Below are positions 8,601 through 16,768 of a stretch of DNA of 64,000 nucleotides, piece by piece (the stretch's first letter is position 1; every line of letters starts with the position of its first letter). The stretch is from positions 1 to 64,000 of the forward strand of contig LQPB01000090.1 in NCBI GenBank assembly GCA_002102225.1, read 5' to 3'. The notes beneath the pieces were generated by a model. It was not told the DNA's origin. It saw nothing but the letters and a program-made list of their open reading frames with translations, and did not search any database. Source of the DNA: Mycobacterium interjectum (GTDB lineage: Bacteria > Actinomycetota > Actinomycetes > Mycobacteriales > Mycobacteriaceae). The position numbers and the translations under genes were made by a program.

Positions 8601-9322
8601 AATTGGTCGGGTGGGTGCAGCACGACGAGTTGGCAGATCATCGCGCGTAACAGTCCGCGCACCGAGGTCGGATCGCCGTCGATCGTGACCGTTCCCACCC
8701 CGGACAGGTCGATCGCGAAGGGCGCGTCCGCCACGGTCGAATGCGCTCGGAGGAAGCGGCCCAGGGCCGTGGCGGTGACGGGATCCCAGGCCTCATGGGA
8801 GGTGGGCTCCGGGGCCACCAGTCGGGTGTTCAGCGGCTGGCTTGCGACGCCGACGCGGGCGAGGCAGAAGTCGGGGTCGGACGCGCTGCGCTCCCACATT
8901 CGCGCGCCGCCGACCAACGTCCACAGCGTGTCGGGGTCCGGATGGTTCCGACCCAGCGAACGGCGTTGTGCGGCAGCAATTTCGGTGATAGTCAGGCGCA
9001 GCCCGCTCAGGTACCAGAGGTAGTCGACGCGGTCGTCGTCGATGCCTCGCCCCTGCCGTTGGCGACGCCCGGCGGCCACCGACACCGCCATGGAGACCAG
9101 CGTCATCGCCGGAAATGCCAGGAGCGTGGGATTGCGAGTGACCGTCGACCCCGAGCAGACGGCCGCCGCCATGACGCCGAGGCCCGCCACGGACACCACG
9201 ACGGGCAGCCATCCCGGTGATCGTGGCGGCGGAAGACGTGGCGGCGTGTCGATGACGATTTCGGCGACCGCCCCCACCGCCGCCGGCGACCGGCGCGCCT
9301 CCGGCACGAAACACTGAGTCAT
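5684..9322 (-). CDS. eccC4: ESX-4 secretion ATPase EccC4
   Basis: The FtsK/SpoIIIE-type motor of ESX-4, 1212 residues in one chain. The N-terminus has two transmembrane segments around residues 35-80, and three ATPase domains follow. Walker A motifs read GATGSGKSE (about 430), GAPRSGKST (about 760) and GDNGCGKTAT (about 1012). The first two have clear Walker B-like strands (LLLIDFKGG and VFLVVDG). Unlike EccCa/EccCb of ESX-1 the gene is not split. The ATG at 9322 faces eccD4 across a divergent gap of about 130 bases that presumably holds both promoters. The protein should recognise EsxT/EsxU at its C-terminal domain. Confidence 0.95.
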   Translation of the reverse strand: MTQCFVPEARRSPAAVGAVAEIVIDTPPRLPPPRSPGWLPVVVSVAGLGVMAAAVCSGSTVTRNPTLLAFPAMTLVSMAVSVAAGRRQRQGRGIDDDRVDYLWYLSGLRLTITEIAAAQRRSLGRNHPDPDTLWTLVGGARMWERSASDPDFCLARVGVASQPLNTRLVAPEPTSHEAWDPVTATALGRFLRAHSTVADAPFAIDLSGVGTVTIDGDPTSVRGLLRAMICQLVVLHPPDQLLIVAAVGEANREHWDWLKWLPHNRHPAATDAVGPARMVYRSLTEVRCALPDVGAHAIVVADLGEPASPGAIAGAALLEVGAGREGMPLTIRRGDEAEPLHRPDRMDLVDTLTCARRLAGYRVGPAPHGGRDSAGLGGLIDCDPAALWRNQDHRDRLRVPIGIAPDGAPLELDIKEAADNGLGPHGLCVGATGSGKSELLRTIALGMMVRNSPAALNLLLIDFKGGATFLDLARAPHVAAVVTNLADEAPLVARMQDALAGEMDRRQRLLRAARCAGVAAYERARRAGGRMDALPTLLVIVDEFSEMLSQHPEFADMFVAIGRLGRSLGIHLLLASQRLDEGRLRGLEAHLSYRICLKTLSAADSRAVLGTLDAYQLPNTPGAGFLRAGSGEPIRFQAAIVSGRVPADTQTPAPVAAVRVFSTRPAGPVAPTSGRDDSATRTVLEAVLDRLTGHGPPAHRVWLPPLGAAPALDVLLRDAPPAAGGLSAPIGVVDRPFEQCRTPLLVELSGAAGNVAIVGAPRSGKSTALRTLITALAATHDPGRVQFYCLDFGGGALDAVRDWPHVGAVAGRADPELVRRVVAEMEAVVRHRENHRGRTGPDGDPLADVFLVVDGWASLRQEFEGLEAPIATLAAQGLSFGVHVVLSASRWAEIRPSVRDQIGTRIELRLGDPADSEIDRKRAQQVPLDSPGRGLSREGLHMIVALPTERICHADKAAPPIPLLPPRIDRDVVVQRAGAQLATRIMLGVEERRLEPVPLDFAQHPHLLILGDNGCGKTATMRTLCREIVRTKTAAEAQLLVVDFRRSLLGVVESEHLGGYAMSSAALGRLLPGLLDTLRRRMPPLDVGQAQLRAGSWWSGPDLYVVVDDYDLVATSAGNPLAAIVEYLPYARDLGLHLMLARRSGGAERALFEPLLAGLRDLGCMTLMMSRRPDEGASLGFGRAQPMPAGRGVLSTRAGDGQLVQVAWSPPP

Positions 9323-9449
9323 CGCGGCCCCTCCCCACCGTTGGGGCGACGGTATGCAGCGCCGAAATCGGTTGCAACTCGCCTGTGGATAGCAGGATTC
9401 CGCGCGCCGCAGAACCGGTTACCGTGCGATCCGACGGAAGGAGGCGTCG

Positions 9450-10811
9450 TTGCCGGCGACCGATGGGGGGCTGCGCCGTGTGTCCGTCCACTCGGGCACC
9501 GCAGTCATCGACGTGGCCCTGCCCGCGGGCGTGCCCGTCGCCGCCCTCATGCCGTCGATCGTCGACATCCTCGACGGCCCCGGTGGCGGCGACGACGGCG
9601 GTTCCGGTGACCCGGAGGCGAGGCGCTACTTCCTGTCCCGGCCCGGGGCGGCCGCGTTGAGCGCATCGGCGACGTTGGCGCAGCACGGCATTCGAGACGG
9701 CGAGGTGCTGATTCTGGCCGAGTCCGCCACGCCGCCATCCGCTCCGCGCTACGAGGACGTGGCAGAAGCGGTGGCTGCGCGGCTGCAGTCAACGGCTCGG
9801 CCTCGGAGCGGCTTGCGGCCCGCGTCCCGGCTGACCGGCGCGATCGCGGCGGGCGTCCTGACCGGTATCGGTGGGCTGACGCTCATCCGAAACGCGTTCA
9901 CCGCCAACGCCACCGGCACCACCGTCGTCGTCACGGTGTCGGCCGGTGTGGTAGCCCTGCTCTGTGCGGGGGTCGCGCACCGCACGTACGGGGATGCGTT
10001 GGCCGGGGTCGCGCTGAGCGTGATCGCGACCGCATTCACCGCGGTCGCCGGCTTCCTCGCGGTGCCCGGTGTTCCCGGCTTCCCCAACGTGGTGCTGGGG
10101 GCGATGTCGGCGGCGGTCGCCTCCGTCTTGGCGCTGCGCGTATCCGGCTGCGGCGCGGTCATCTTGACCGCTCTCGCGTGCGTCGCGACGATCGTCGCCG
10201 CCGCGGCATTTGTCGGTGTGATCACCGCCGCACCGCCGCACGTCGTCGGCTCGGTATCCGCGCTCACGTCCCTGGGCCTGCTCGGGGTCGCGGCGCGGTT
10301 ATCGATCGCGCTGGCCGGGTTGTCGCCACACCTGCCACCCGCACCGGACGTGGACGCCAGGGCGATCCGCGCCGGCACCTGGTTGACCATCCTGCTCGCC
10401 GCGTTCGGGTGCGCGGCCACCGTGGGCGCCGTCGTGACCGTCCTCGCGGGCGCGCCGGGGCCACCCCGCATTGGTTTCGGCGCCGGCGCGGGCGCGGTGC
10501 TGATGCTGCGCGCTCGTCGCGGCGACGGCGGAGTAGGTCCGGTGTTCGCTGCCTGCGGAACGACCGTTATCGCAACGACTTTCGCCGCCTTCGCCGTCGG
10601 CGCGCCAAGCGGCACACGGACGGCGGCAATGACGGCGGCGCTGGCCGCCACGGCGATGTGCCTGGGCCTTGCGGCTTCGGCGGCATCGCCGTCACCGGTG
10701 CTGCGCCGCGTCGTCGACGTGATCGAGGGTGGGGCGCTGGTCGCGATGGTGCCCATCACGTGCTGGGTGTGCGGCCTCTACGGGCCCGCTGGCGGGTTGA
10801 ACCTCGCGTGA
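9450..10811 (+). CDS. eccD4: ESX-4 membrane channel protein EccD4
   Basis: This 453-residue protein has a ubiquitin-like N-terminal domain (about residues 1-90: VSVHSGTAVIDVALPAGVPV) and then about eleven hydrophobic Ala/Val/Gly-rich membrane segments, the EccD layout. A TTG at 9450 is used as start because an aaggagg ribosome site sits 5 bases upstream and the next ATG is out of frame. The stop overlaps the mycP4 start in a GTGA, so the two are coupled. Confidence 0.92.
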   Translation: MPATDGGLRRVSVHSGTAVIDVALPAGVPVAALMPSIVDILDGPGGGDDGGSGDPEARRYFLSRPGAAALSASATLAQHGIRDGEVLILAESATPPSAPRYEDVAEAVAARLQSTARPRSGLRPASRLTGAIAAGVLTGIGGLTLIRNAFTANATGTTVVVTVSAGVVALLCAGVAHRTYGDALAGVALSVIATAFTAVAGFLAVPGVPGFPNVVLGAMSAAVASVLALRVSGCGAVILTALACVATIVAAAAFVGVITAAPPHVVGSVSALTSLGLLGVAARLSIALAGLSPHLPPAPDVDARAIRAGTWLTILLAAFGCAATVGAVVTVLAGAPGPPRIGFGAGAGAVLMLRARRGDGGVGPVFAACGTTVIATTFAAFAVGAPSGTRTAAMTAALAATAMCLGLAASAASPSPVLRRVVDVIEGGALVAMVPITCWVCGLYGPAGGLNLA

Positions 10812-12103
10812 ACGCATCACGCGCGGTGCGGCTGTTGGCGGTGTCGGCGCTGGTGGCGCTGCCGCATCTGGAAAGCCCAAGCGCGCATGCGGTTTCGCCG
10901 CCGAGCATCGACGACAAGTGGCTGCCCGCGCCCGCCCCGCCCGCACCGCCGTGGCCGACCCTGCAGCGCGAGGTTTGCGCGGCGTTGCCGACGGACTCGA
11001 CGAAGGGCGGGCCGCTGCCGGGTGTCGGCGACTTGCGCCGGGTCTGGCAACTCACCCGCGGCGCGGGACAACGGGTCGCGGTCATCGACACCGGTGTGGC
11101 ACCGCACCCGAGGCTGCCCGACGTGGTGCCCGGCGGCGATTACGTCTCCACCGGCGACGGCACCCAGGACTGCGACGCGCACGGCACCCTGGTGGCCGGA
11201 ATCATCGCCGCGGCAGCCGATTCCAGGCCGGACGGCTCCGGCGGTGTGGCGCCCGAAGCCACCGTGGTCAGTATCCGCCAGTCGAGTTCGAAATTCGCTC
11301 CCATCAGCGACCGTTCGCGCACCCGGGTGGGCGATGTGGACACCATGGCCAAGGCCGTGCGCACTGCCGCCGACCTCGGCGCGTCGGTGATCAACATCTC
11401 CTCGATTGCCTGCGTTCCGGTCGGCACGACACTCGACGATCGGGCGCTCGGAGCCGCCTTGGCGTATGCCGTCGACGTCAAGAACGCCGTCGTCGTGGCC
11501 GCGGCCGGCAACAGCGGCGGCACCGCCCAGTGCCCGCGTCAGCGGTCCGACGCGACCTGGCAGACGACCGCCGTCGTGGTCAGCCCGGCGTGGTACGACG
11601 ACTACGTCCTGACCGTCGGTTCCGTCAACGCCGACGGGACGCCGTCCGACTTCACCCTTGCCGGCCCCTGGGTCGACGTCGCCGCCACCGGCGAGGCCGT
11701 GACGGCGTTGGGCGCACAACCGGTTTCGGGCACCAGCTACGCCGCGCCGATAGTCAGTGGCCTGGCCGCGCTGATTCGGTCCCGCTTCCCTGCGTTCACG
11801 GCACGGCAGGTGATGCAGCGCATCGAGTCGACCGCACACCACCCGTCCGCCGGGTGGGATCCGCTCGTGGGCAACGGCGCCGTCGACGCGCTGGCCGCGG
11901 TCAGCACGGACTCCACTGCTCCCGAAACCGCCAGGCCGACAACGGCGCCCGTGCCGATCGTCGCGCCGCCGCCACCAGCACCGCCAGATCGGCGCGCCCG
12001 TGACGTCGCACTGCGGGGTGCGGCCGGCTGTCTCGTTGTGTTGATGGCACTCCTGGCGGCCGGACGGTTACCGGCCCGCGCCGATCGCGTCGCGGGCGAC
12101 TGA
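10808..12103 (+). CDS. mycP4: Mycosin MycP4, subtilisin-like serine protease
   Basis: A membrane-anchored protease that caps the ESX-4 membrane complex. From the coupled GTG at 10808 it has 431 residues: a signal peptide (about 1-28), the subtilisin fold with catalytic Asp94 (VIDTGV), His125 (DAHGTLVAG) and Ser310 (SGTSYAAP), a Pro-rich linker, and a C-terminal membrane helix (about 405-425) followed by a basic tail. All catalytic residues are intact. The 3' end overlaps that of the convergent eccB4 by 36 bases. Confidence 0.94.
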   Translation: MNASRAVRLLAVSALVALPHLESPSAHAVSPPSIDDKWLPAPAPPAPPWPTLQREVCAALPTDSTKGGPLPGVGDLRRVWQLTRGAGQRVAVIDTGVAPHPRLPDVVPGGDYVSTGDGTQDCDAHGTLVAGIIAAAADSRPDGSGGVAPEATVVSIRQSSSKFAPISDRSRTRVGDVDTMAKAVRTAADLGASVINISSIACVPVGTTLDDRALGAALAYAVDVKNAVVVAAAGNSGGTAQCPRQRSDATWQTTAVVVSPAWYDDYVLTVGSVNADGTPSDFTLAGPWVDVAATGEAVTALGAQPVSGTSYAAPIVSGLAALIRSRFPAFTARQVMQRIESTAHHPSAGWDPLVGNGAVDALAAVSTDSTAPETARPTTAPVPIVAPPPPAPPDRRARDVALRGAAGCLVVLMALLAAGRLPARADRVAGD

Positions 12104-13459
12104 GGCGCCCTGCCGGCTCAATTCCGGTCCGGACGGCAGGGCCGCCAACACCGGCCACGGCGCCACGATCGGCGCCGGAAGGCCGAGGTCGCGCGCGGCG
12201 TCGTCGTCGTGGATCGCGAACCGCACCCCGGTGTCGGTGACGAAGTAGCGCGTCCCGGTTGGGTTACCGCCCCGCACATAGGCGCTTCGGCCGGGCGGCA
12301 CGAATACCCCGTCCAGAGCGGGTCCCCGGCCGTCGGCCTGGGACAGGGTCACCGGCGTCCGACCGGCCGGCACCGGCAGGCCCCCGCCGATCAGCAACGC
12401 GGTGTCGAAATCTCCGGCCGGCGCGGGTCGCGACGTGACGCACACGGTGCTGCCGGCATCGAGTTCCGGTACCCGGTCAGGGAAATCGGCCACCGGCAGC
12501 ACGTTCGCGACCGCTGCGGCGCGGATCACGTCGGGTGCGACGGTGATGGCGTTGGCGGTGCCTTGCGAATCGCTGAAGCGCAGGACGTCGGCGGCGACGC
12601 GCCCGATGCGCTGCACCCCGGCGGGCAAAACGACGTAGTACTCGTCGGCATCACCGCGCGCGATGCGTAGCACGCTGCCGACCGAAAACCCGGGCAGCCC
12701 GATCCCGGCGGTGCCCAGCCCCCGAATGCGTGGGGCGCGTATCGGCGGAGCTTCGGGCAGCGCGTTGAGCACCGCCTGCGAGACGAGTCTCGGCGCGTGG
12801 CCCTCCAGCCGGAGCGCACGTACCACCGCGGCATCGGAAAGATCCAGCACCGCGCGTTTTCCGTTGAAGAGCAGGTAGCCGGGCGAGCCCGACGGGGGCG
12901 CGACGAGGAGCGCATGGTCGGAAGCCAGGCGGTGGGCCGGTGCGCCGGCGGTGGGCCCGACGACGACGGTCGTCGCTCCGCTCCCGTCCGTGTCGCAGAT
13001 CGTCCACGCCGATTCCCCCGCCGGGAGCGGCACGCCGATCGACTGTGGCGCGCCAGGAATACCGAGTGACGGACCGCGCTTGGTACGGGCCAAATCGGCC
13101 TCCGAGACCGGTTGCGGGTTCGCGGCCGTGGCCGCGATCAACCGCGCGGACGCCAAATTCAGCACCGGATGCCAGGCGTCGCCCACCCGCACATACAAGG
13201 CCCCGGATTGTTGGCCCATGACGATCCGGGCTCCTCCGAGATCCGCCTGCGGTCGCAGCAGGCCCAGCACCGCGCATCCCGCGACCCCGATGGCCGCCAG
13301 AACGCACCCGACCCCGAGCGCCGCCGACTGGGCCCGCAGCGAGTCGTTCGGGGCGTGAATGTCCCGGCCCAGCAGCGCGCACTCGAGGCGGCGCAGCAGG
13401 AATCGGTAACCGCTGACCTGTAGCCGGGTGGTCGGCCAGCGCAGCTGTGAACGGTCCAA
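12068..13459 (-). CDS. eccB4: ESX-4 membrane protein EccB4
   Basis: A 463-residue periplasmic core subunit of the ESX-4 membrane complex. The N-terminus RWPTTRLQVSGYRFLLRRLE is the conserved cytoplasmic EccB signature, followed by a single transmembrane helix (about 50-70) and a large extracytoplasmic region with the typical EccB repeats. The start is a TTG at 13459 with a G-rich upstream stretch and is the least certain part. Convergent overlap with mycP4. No eccE gene accompanies the locus, as is usual for ESX-4 in many mycobacteria. Confidence 0.9.
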   Translation of the reverse strand: MDRSQLRWPTTRLQVSGYRFLLRRLECALLGRDIHAPNDSLRAQSAALGVGCVLAAIGVAGCAVLGLLRPQADLGGARIVMGQQSGALYVRVGDAWHPVLNLASARLIAATAANPQPVSEADLARTKRGPSLGIPGAPQSIGVPLPAGESAWTICDTDGSGATTVVVGPTAGAPAHRLASDHALLVAPPSGSPGYLLFNGKRAVLDLSDAAVVRALRLEGHAPRLVSQAVLNALPEAPPIRAPRIRGLGTAGIGLPGFSVGSVLRIARGDADEYYVVLPAGVQRIGRVAADVLRFSDSQGTANAITVAPDVIRAAAVANVLPVADFPDRVPELDAGSTVCVTSRPAPAGDFDTALLIGGGLPVPAGRTPVTLSQADGRGPALDGVFVPPGRSAYVRGGNPTGTRYFVTDTGVRFAIHDDDAARDLGLPAPIVAPWPVLAALPSGPELSRQGASVARDAIGAGR

Positions 13460-13552
13460 AATACCCCCGGCAAATTTGTGGAATCCGTCTCCCCGCTCCA
13501 GTTAAGCCGCAGGTAGACCGCGCCCGCGCCCGTTATCCACAGGCCGCCGAAT

Positions 13553-13580
13553 TTGGGTTCGCGCTGGTTGCGGGTAAAAT
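13553..13580 (+). promoter_or_regulatory. Promoter of cut3 (leaderless)
   Basis: TTGGGT (13553-13558), a 16-base spacer and TAAAAT (13575-13580) lie so that transcription would start at or next to the GTG start codon at 13587. No ribosome site fits in between, so a leaderless mRNA is inferred. Confidence 0.55.
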
Positions 13581-13586
13581 TTCGGC

Positions 13587-14435
13587 GTGTCTTCCCACCG
13601 CATAGGTCGCTGGGTGGGCCCGGGGGTTTCTGCAGTGCTCACCACCGCCGGCCTGCTCCTGTCCCCGACGGCGACGCCGGTCGCCTCCGCCTTCGACTGC
13701 CCGGACGTCGAGGTCATCTTCGCCCGCGGCACCAACGAGCCACCCGGCCTCGGCCGGGTGGGCGATGCGTTCGTCGACTCGCTGCGCCAGCAGACCGGCC
13801 TGAACATCCTGCCCTACGGGGTGAACTACGCGGCCAGCAAGCTGCAGCTGCACGGTGGTGACGGCGCCAACGACACCATCGACCGCGTCAAGAAGAGCGT
13901 GGAAACCTGCCCCAACACCAAGATCGTGCTGGGCGGCTACTCCCAGGGCGCCTCGGTGATGGACATCGTCGCCGGCGTTCCCATCGGCGGCATCAACTGG
14001 GGCAACTCGCTGCCGCCGCAATACGCCAGCAACATCGTGGCCGTCGCCACCTTCGGTGACGTGGCCGACCGCGCCGGCGGCACGCTGCCGGCCCAGAGCG
14101 CGCTGCTCGGGTCCAAGGCGATCGACCTGTGCAATCCGCAAGACCCGATCTGCCACGCGGGTCAGGGCAACGAGTGGACCGGCCACACCGAGGGCTATGT
14201 CCCCGCGTACACCACGCAGGCGGCAGCCTTCGTCGCGTCCAAGCTGATGGCCGGGTCCAACCAGCAGGTGCCCGGCTACGGGCCCCAATACACGCCGCAA
14301 ACACCCTATGGCCCGCAGGCGCCCGGATACGGCCCGCAGACCCCGGGTTCGGGCCCGTCGGCGCCCGGTAACGTCCCGGTACCGAACACACCGAACGCGC
14401 CGGTCACGCCGAATCCTCAAGCGCCGCTTGTCTAA
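13587..14435 (+). CDS. cut3: Cutinase-family esterase with Pro-rich tail (Rv3451-like)
   Basis: A secreted serine esterase of 282 residues. A signal peptide covers about residues 1-35. The cutinase fold follows (FDCPDVEVIFARGTNEPPG), with the nucleophile elbow GGYSQGAS and the downstream Asp/His region (LCNPQDPICH, GHTEGY), so the catalytic triad looks complete. The last 65 residues are a Pro/Gly/Gln-rich tail with repeated YGPQ and PQTP units and are probably disordered. The GTG start at 13587 lies 6 bases after a TAAAAT box. It is followed by a second cutinase gene, as in M. tuberculosis. Confidence 0.9.
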   Translation: MSSHRIGRWVGPGVSAVLTTAGLLLSPTATPVASAFDCPDVEVIFARGTNEPPGLGRVGDAFVDSLRQQTGLNILPYGVNYAASKLQLHGGDGANDTIDRVKKSVETCPNTKIVLGGYSQGASVMDIVAGVPIGGINWGNSLPPQYASNIVAVATFGDVADRAGGTLPAQSALLGSKAIDLCNPQDPICHAGQGNEWTGHTEGYVPAYTTQAAAFVASKLMAGSNQQVPGYGPQYTPQTPYGPQAPGYGPQTPGSGPSAPGNVPVPNTPNAPVTPNPQAPLV

Positions 14436-14476
14436 ATCGTTACCGGCCCTTGACCCTGGGCCCGTAGCCTCGTCGT

Positions 14477-15112
14477 GTGAGGCTTATCCGCTTGGGGCTG
14501 ACCGCCGCATTCCTTGCGGCGGTCGCGCTTTTCGTCGTCCCTAAGCTGTTGCCGCTGGCCTCGGCGTCGTGCCCGGACGTCGAGGTGGTGTTCGCCCGCG
14601 GCACCGACGAGCCGCCCGGCGTGGGGAAGGTGGGCCAGGCCTTCGTCAACTCGCTACGCCAGGACACCCGCAAAAGCGTTGGCGCGTACGCGGTTAACTA
14701 TCCGGCCAACAAGGACTTCCTGGCGGCCACGGACGGCGCGAACGACGCCAGCAACCACGTCCAGCAGATGGCCAACAACTGCCCGAAGACCAAGATGGTG
14801 CTCGGCGGCTACTCCCAGGGTGCGGCGGTCATCGACATCGTCACCGCCGCACCGCTTCCCGGCCTTGGCTTCCGCCAGCCGTTGCCCGCCGCTGCGGCCG
14901 ATCACGTCGCCGCCGTCGCCCTGTTCGGCAACCCGTCGGCCCGGGCCGGCGGGCTGATGAGCGCCCTGACCCCGGATTTCGGCGGCAAGACCATCGACCT
15001 GTGCAATACCGGCGACCCGATCTGCTCGAGCGGCAACAAGTGGAGCGCCCACCTGGGCTACGTGCCCGGATTGACCAACCAGGCCGCGAGTTTTGTCGCG
15101 AGCCGCGTCTAG
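14477..15112 (+). CDS. cut4: Cutinase-family esterase (Rv3452-like)
   Basis: A 211-residue secreted cutinase paralogous to the preceding gene, without the Pro-rich tail. It has a signal peptide or anchor (about 1-30, ending PLASAS), the start of the fold CPDVEVVFARGTDEPPG, the nucleophile motif GGYSQGAAV, and the acid/base region LCNTGDPICS. The GTG at 14477 stands 6 bases after TAGCCT, the same spacing as in cut3, suggesting another leaderless start. Substrate unknown; family members hydrolyse lipid or polyester bonds. Confidence 0.9.
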   Translation: MRLIRLGLTAAFLAAVALFVVPKLLPLASASCPDVEVVFARGTDEPPGVGKVGQAFVNSLRQDTRKSVGAYAVNYPANKDFLAATDGANDASNHVQQMANNCPKTKMVLGGYSQGAAVIDIVTAAPLPGLGFRQPLPAAAADHVAAVALFGNPSARAGGLMSALTPDFGGKTIDLCNTGDPICSSGNKWSAHLGYVPGLTNQAASFVASRV

Positions 15113-15130
15113 TCCCTGGCGACGACCCGT

Positions 15131-15155
15131 CCCCCAGCTTCGCGGGGGTACCCCC
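15131..15155. terminator. GC hairpin between cut4 and truA
   Basis: A ccccc-ggggg-ccccc arrangement around agcttcgc allows two alternative short stems between the convergent cut4 and truA genes. Similar G/C tracts are common in mycobacterial intergenic DNA. A terminator role is inferred. Confidence 0.35.
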
Positions 15156-15187
15156 AGCGCCCGGCTCCGCCGCGCTCGCGATCGCCG

Positions 15188-16108
15188 CTAGTCCCGCGTG
15201 CGCAGATCCCGCGTGATCAGGATCCGCGCGGCCAGCTCGTCGTCGGGCGGGTAGTCGACGCCGACCAGGGTCAACCCCTGCGCCGGCGCCGCGGCGAAGT
15301 CGCTGGATCGGTCAGTGGCCGAGAGCAATTCGCGGCACCACGACACCGGGCGGCGGTGCTCGCCGACGGCCAGCAGCGCGCCGACCAGCGAGCGCACCAT
15401 CGACCAGCAGAACGCGTCGGCGGTGACGCGCGCGGTGACCCGGTCGCCGTCGCGTGACCAGTCCAGCCGCTGTAGGTCCCGGATGGTGGTGGCGTTCTCG
15501 CGCTGCCGGCAGAACGCCGCGAAGTCGTGCAGCCCCACCAGGTCCCGCGACGCGGTGGCCATCGCCTCGACGTCCAGGTCGCGCGGCCACGCGGTGACGT
15601 AGCGCGCCAGCTGCGGCGCCACCCCGTAGGGCGCCGTCGACAGCCGGTACACATAGTGACGCCGCAACGCCGAGAACCGCGCGTCGAAACCTTTTGGGGC
15701 CCGGGCGATGTCGAGCACCCGGACGTCGGTGGGCAAAAACCGGCCCAGGCGGCGCACCAGCGGCAGGAACTCCGGCTCACCGGCACGCGGGGCGCGCGGA
15801 TACGCGTGGGGCAACGCGTCGGTGGGCACGTCGACGTGGGCGACCTGGCCGGTGGCATGGACCCCGGTGTCGGTGCGCCCGGCCGCGCGCAGCCGCACTG
15901 GAGCGCGAAAGACCGTCGCCAACGCCTCGTCGAGCACGCCGGCGACGGTCCGCTGCCCGGCCTGGGCAGCCCAGCCCGCGAATTCCGTTCCGTCGTAGGC
16001 GATGTCGAGCCGCAGACGGACCTGAAAGTCCGGGTCGCTAACTCTCGTCAGCCTCGTCGTCCGCCTCGGCGGCCTCGGCCTCGGCCCGCGCGGCCACGGC
16101 CTCGTCAT
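15188..16108 (-). CDS. truA: tRNA pseudouridine(38-40) synthase TruA
   Basis: The enzyme makes pseudouridine at positions 38-40 of tRNA anticodon arms. The catalytic Asp lies in RAAGRTDTGVHATGQ. Other family motifs are RLDIAYDGTEFAGW, FDARFSALRRHYVYR and FCWSMVRSLVGALL. The first ATG in this frame after the upstream gene region is at 16108, giving 306 residues with a basic Pro/Arg-rich start and a 71-base overlap with the 3' end of rplQ. A comparable basic N-terminal extension occurs in Rv3455c. No closer ATG or GTG was found before the conserved core, so the start is likely but not certain. Confidence 0.92.
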   Translation of the reverse strand: MTRPWPRGPRPRPPRRTTRLTRVSDPDFQVRLRLDIAYDGTEFAGWAAQAGQRTVAGVLDEALATVFRAPVRLRAAGRTDTGVHATGQVAHVDVPTDALPHAYPRAPRAGEPEFLPLVRRLGRFLPTDVRVLDIARAPKGFDARFSALRRHYVYRLSTAPYGVAPQLARYVTAWPRDLDVEAMATASRDLVGLHDFAAFCRQRENATTIRDLQRLDWSRDGDRVTARVTADAFCWSMVRSLVGALLAVGEHRRPVSWCRELLSATDRSSDFAAAPAQGLTLVGVDYPPDDELAARILITRDLRTRD

Positions 16109-16709
16109 GCTTTTCCTCAGCGGCGGCCTCGGCCTGCGTGGCTTCGGTCTCCGCGGCCTCGGTCTCCGTGGCCTCGGTCTCTGTGGCCTCGGTCTCGGCC
16201 GGCTCGGTGACTTCCGAGACCTCCTCGGCCGTCGGACCCTCCGCCGCCTCCGGCTCGACCGCCGCCTGCGGCGCGGCCGCCGCGGCGACCGGCGCGTCAA
16301 CCTTCTTCGACGCCTTGACCCGTCGCGCCCGGTCGGCCTCCGACGTCACGGTCTTCTCCCGCACCAGCTCGATCACGGCCATCGGGGCGTTGTCGCCCTT
16401 ACGCGCCTCGACCTTGATGATGCGGGTGTAGCCGCCGTTGCGGTCGGCGAAGAACGGCCCGATCTCCTCGAACAAGGCGTGCACCACGTCCTTGTCGCGG
16501 ATCTTCTTGAGAACCTCTCGACGGTTGTGCAGCGTGCCCTTCTTGGCGTGGGTGATCAGCTTCTCCGCGTACGGCCGCAGCGCACGAGCCTTCGGCTCGG
16601 TCGTCTTGATCCGGCCGTGCTCGAACAGCGACGTGGCCAGGTTGGCCAGCAGGGCCTTCTGGTGCGAAGACGACCCGCCGAGGCGAGGGCCCTTGGTGGG
16701 CTTGGGCAT
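16038..16709 (-). CDS. rplQ: 50S ribosomal protein L17 with long acidic tail
   Basis: The first 118 or so residues are a normal L17 (MPKPTKGPRLGGSSSHQKAL, LFEHGRIKTTEPKARALRPY). The remaining 105 residues are an Ala/Glu/Thr-rich acidic tail with ETEAT-type pentapeptide repeats, making the protein 223 residues against about 120 in most bacteria. It closes the alpha operon after rpoA. The tail DNA is repetitive and may vary in length among isolates. Confidence 0.96.
   Translation of the reverse strand: MPKPTKGPRLGGSSSHQKALLANLATSLFEHGRIKTTEPKARALRPYAEKLITHAKKGTLHNRREVLKKIRDKDVVHALFEEIGPFFADRNGGYTRIIKVEARKGDNAPMAVIELVREKTVTSEADRARRVKASKKVDAPVAAAAAPQAAVEPEAAEGPTAEEVSEVTEPAETEATETEATETEAAETEATQAEAAAEEKHDEAVAARAEAEAAEADDEADES
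16141..16200. repeat. 15-bp tandem repeat in the rplQ tail
   Basis: Four consecutive 15-base units, consensus gcctcggtctccgtg, encode the ATETE-type pentapeptides of the L17 tail. The units differ by one to four bases. Confidence 0.8.
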
Positions 16710-16768
16710 TGCACTATCTCCTAAGTGGGGCCGGCCCCCGTATCAGGTAGGGCCGGGACGGACTTCTG

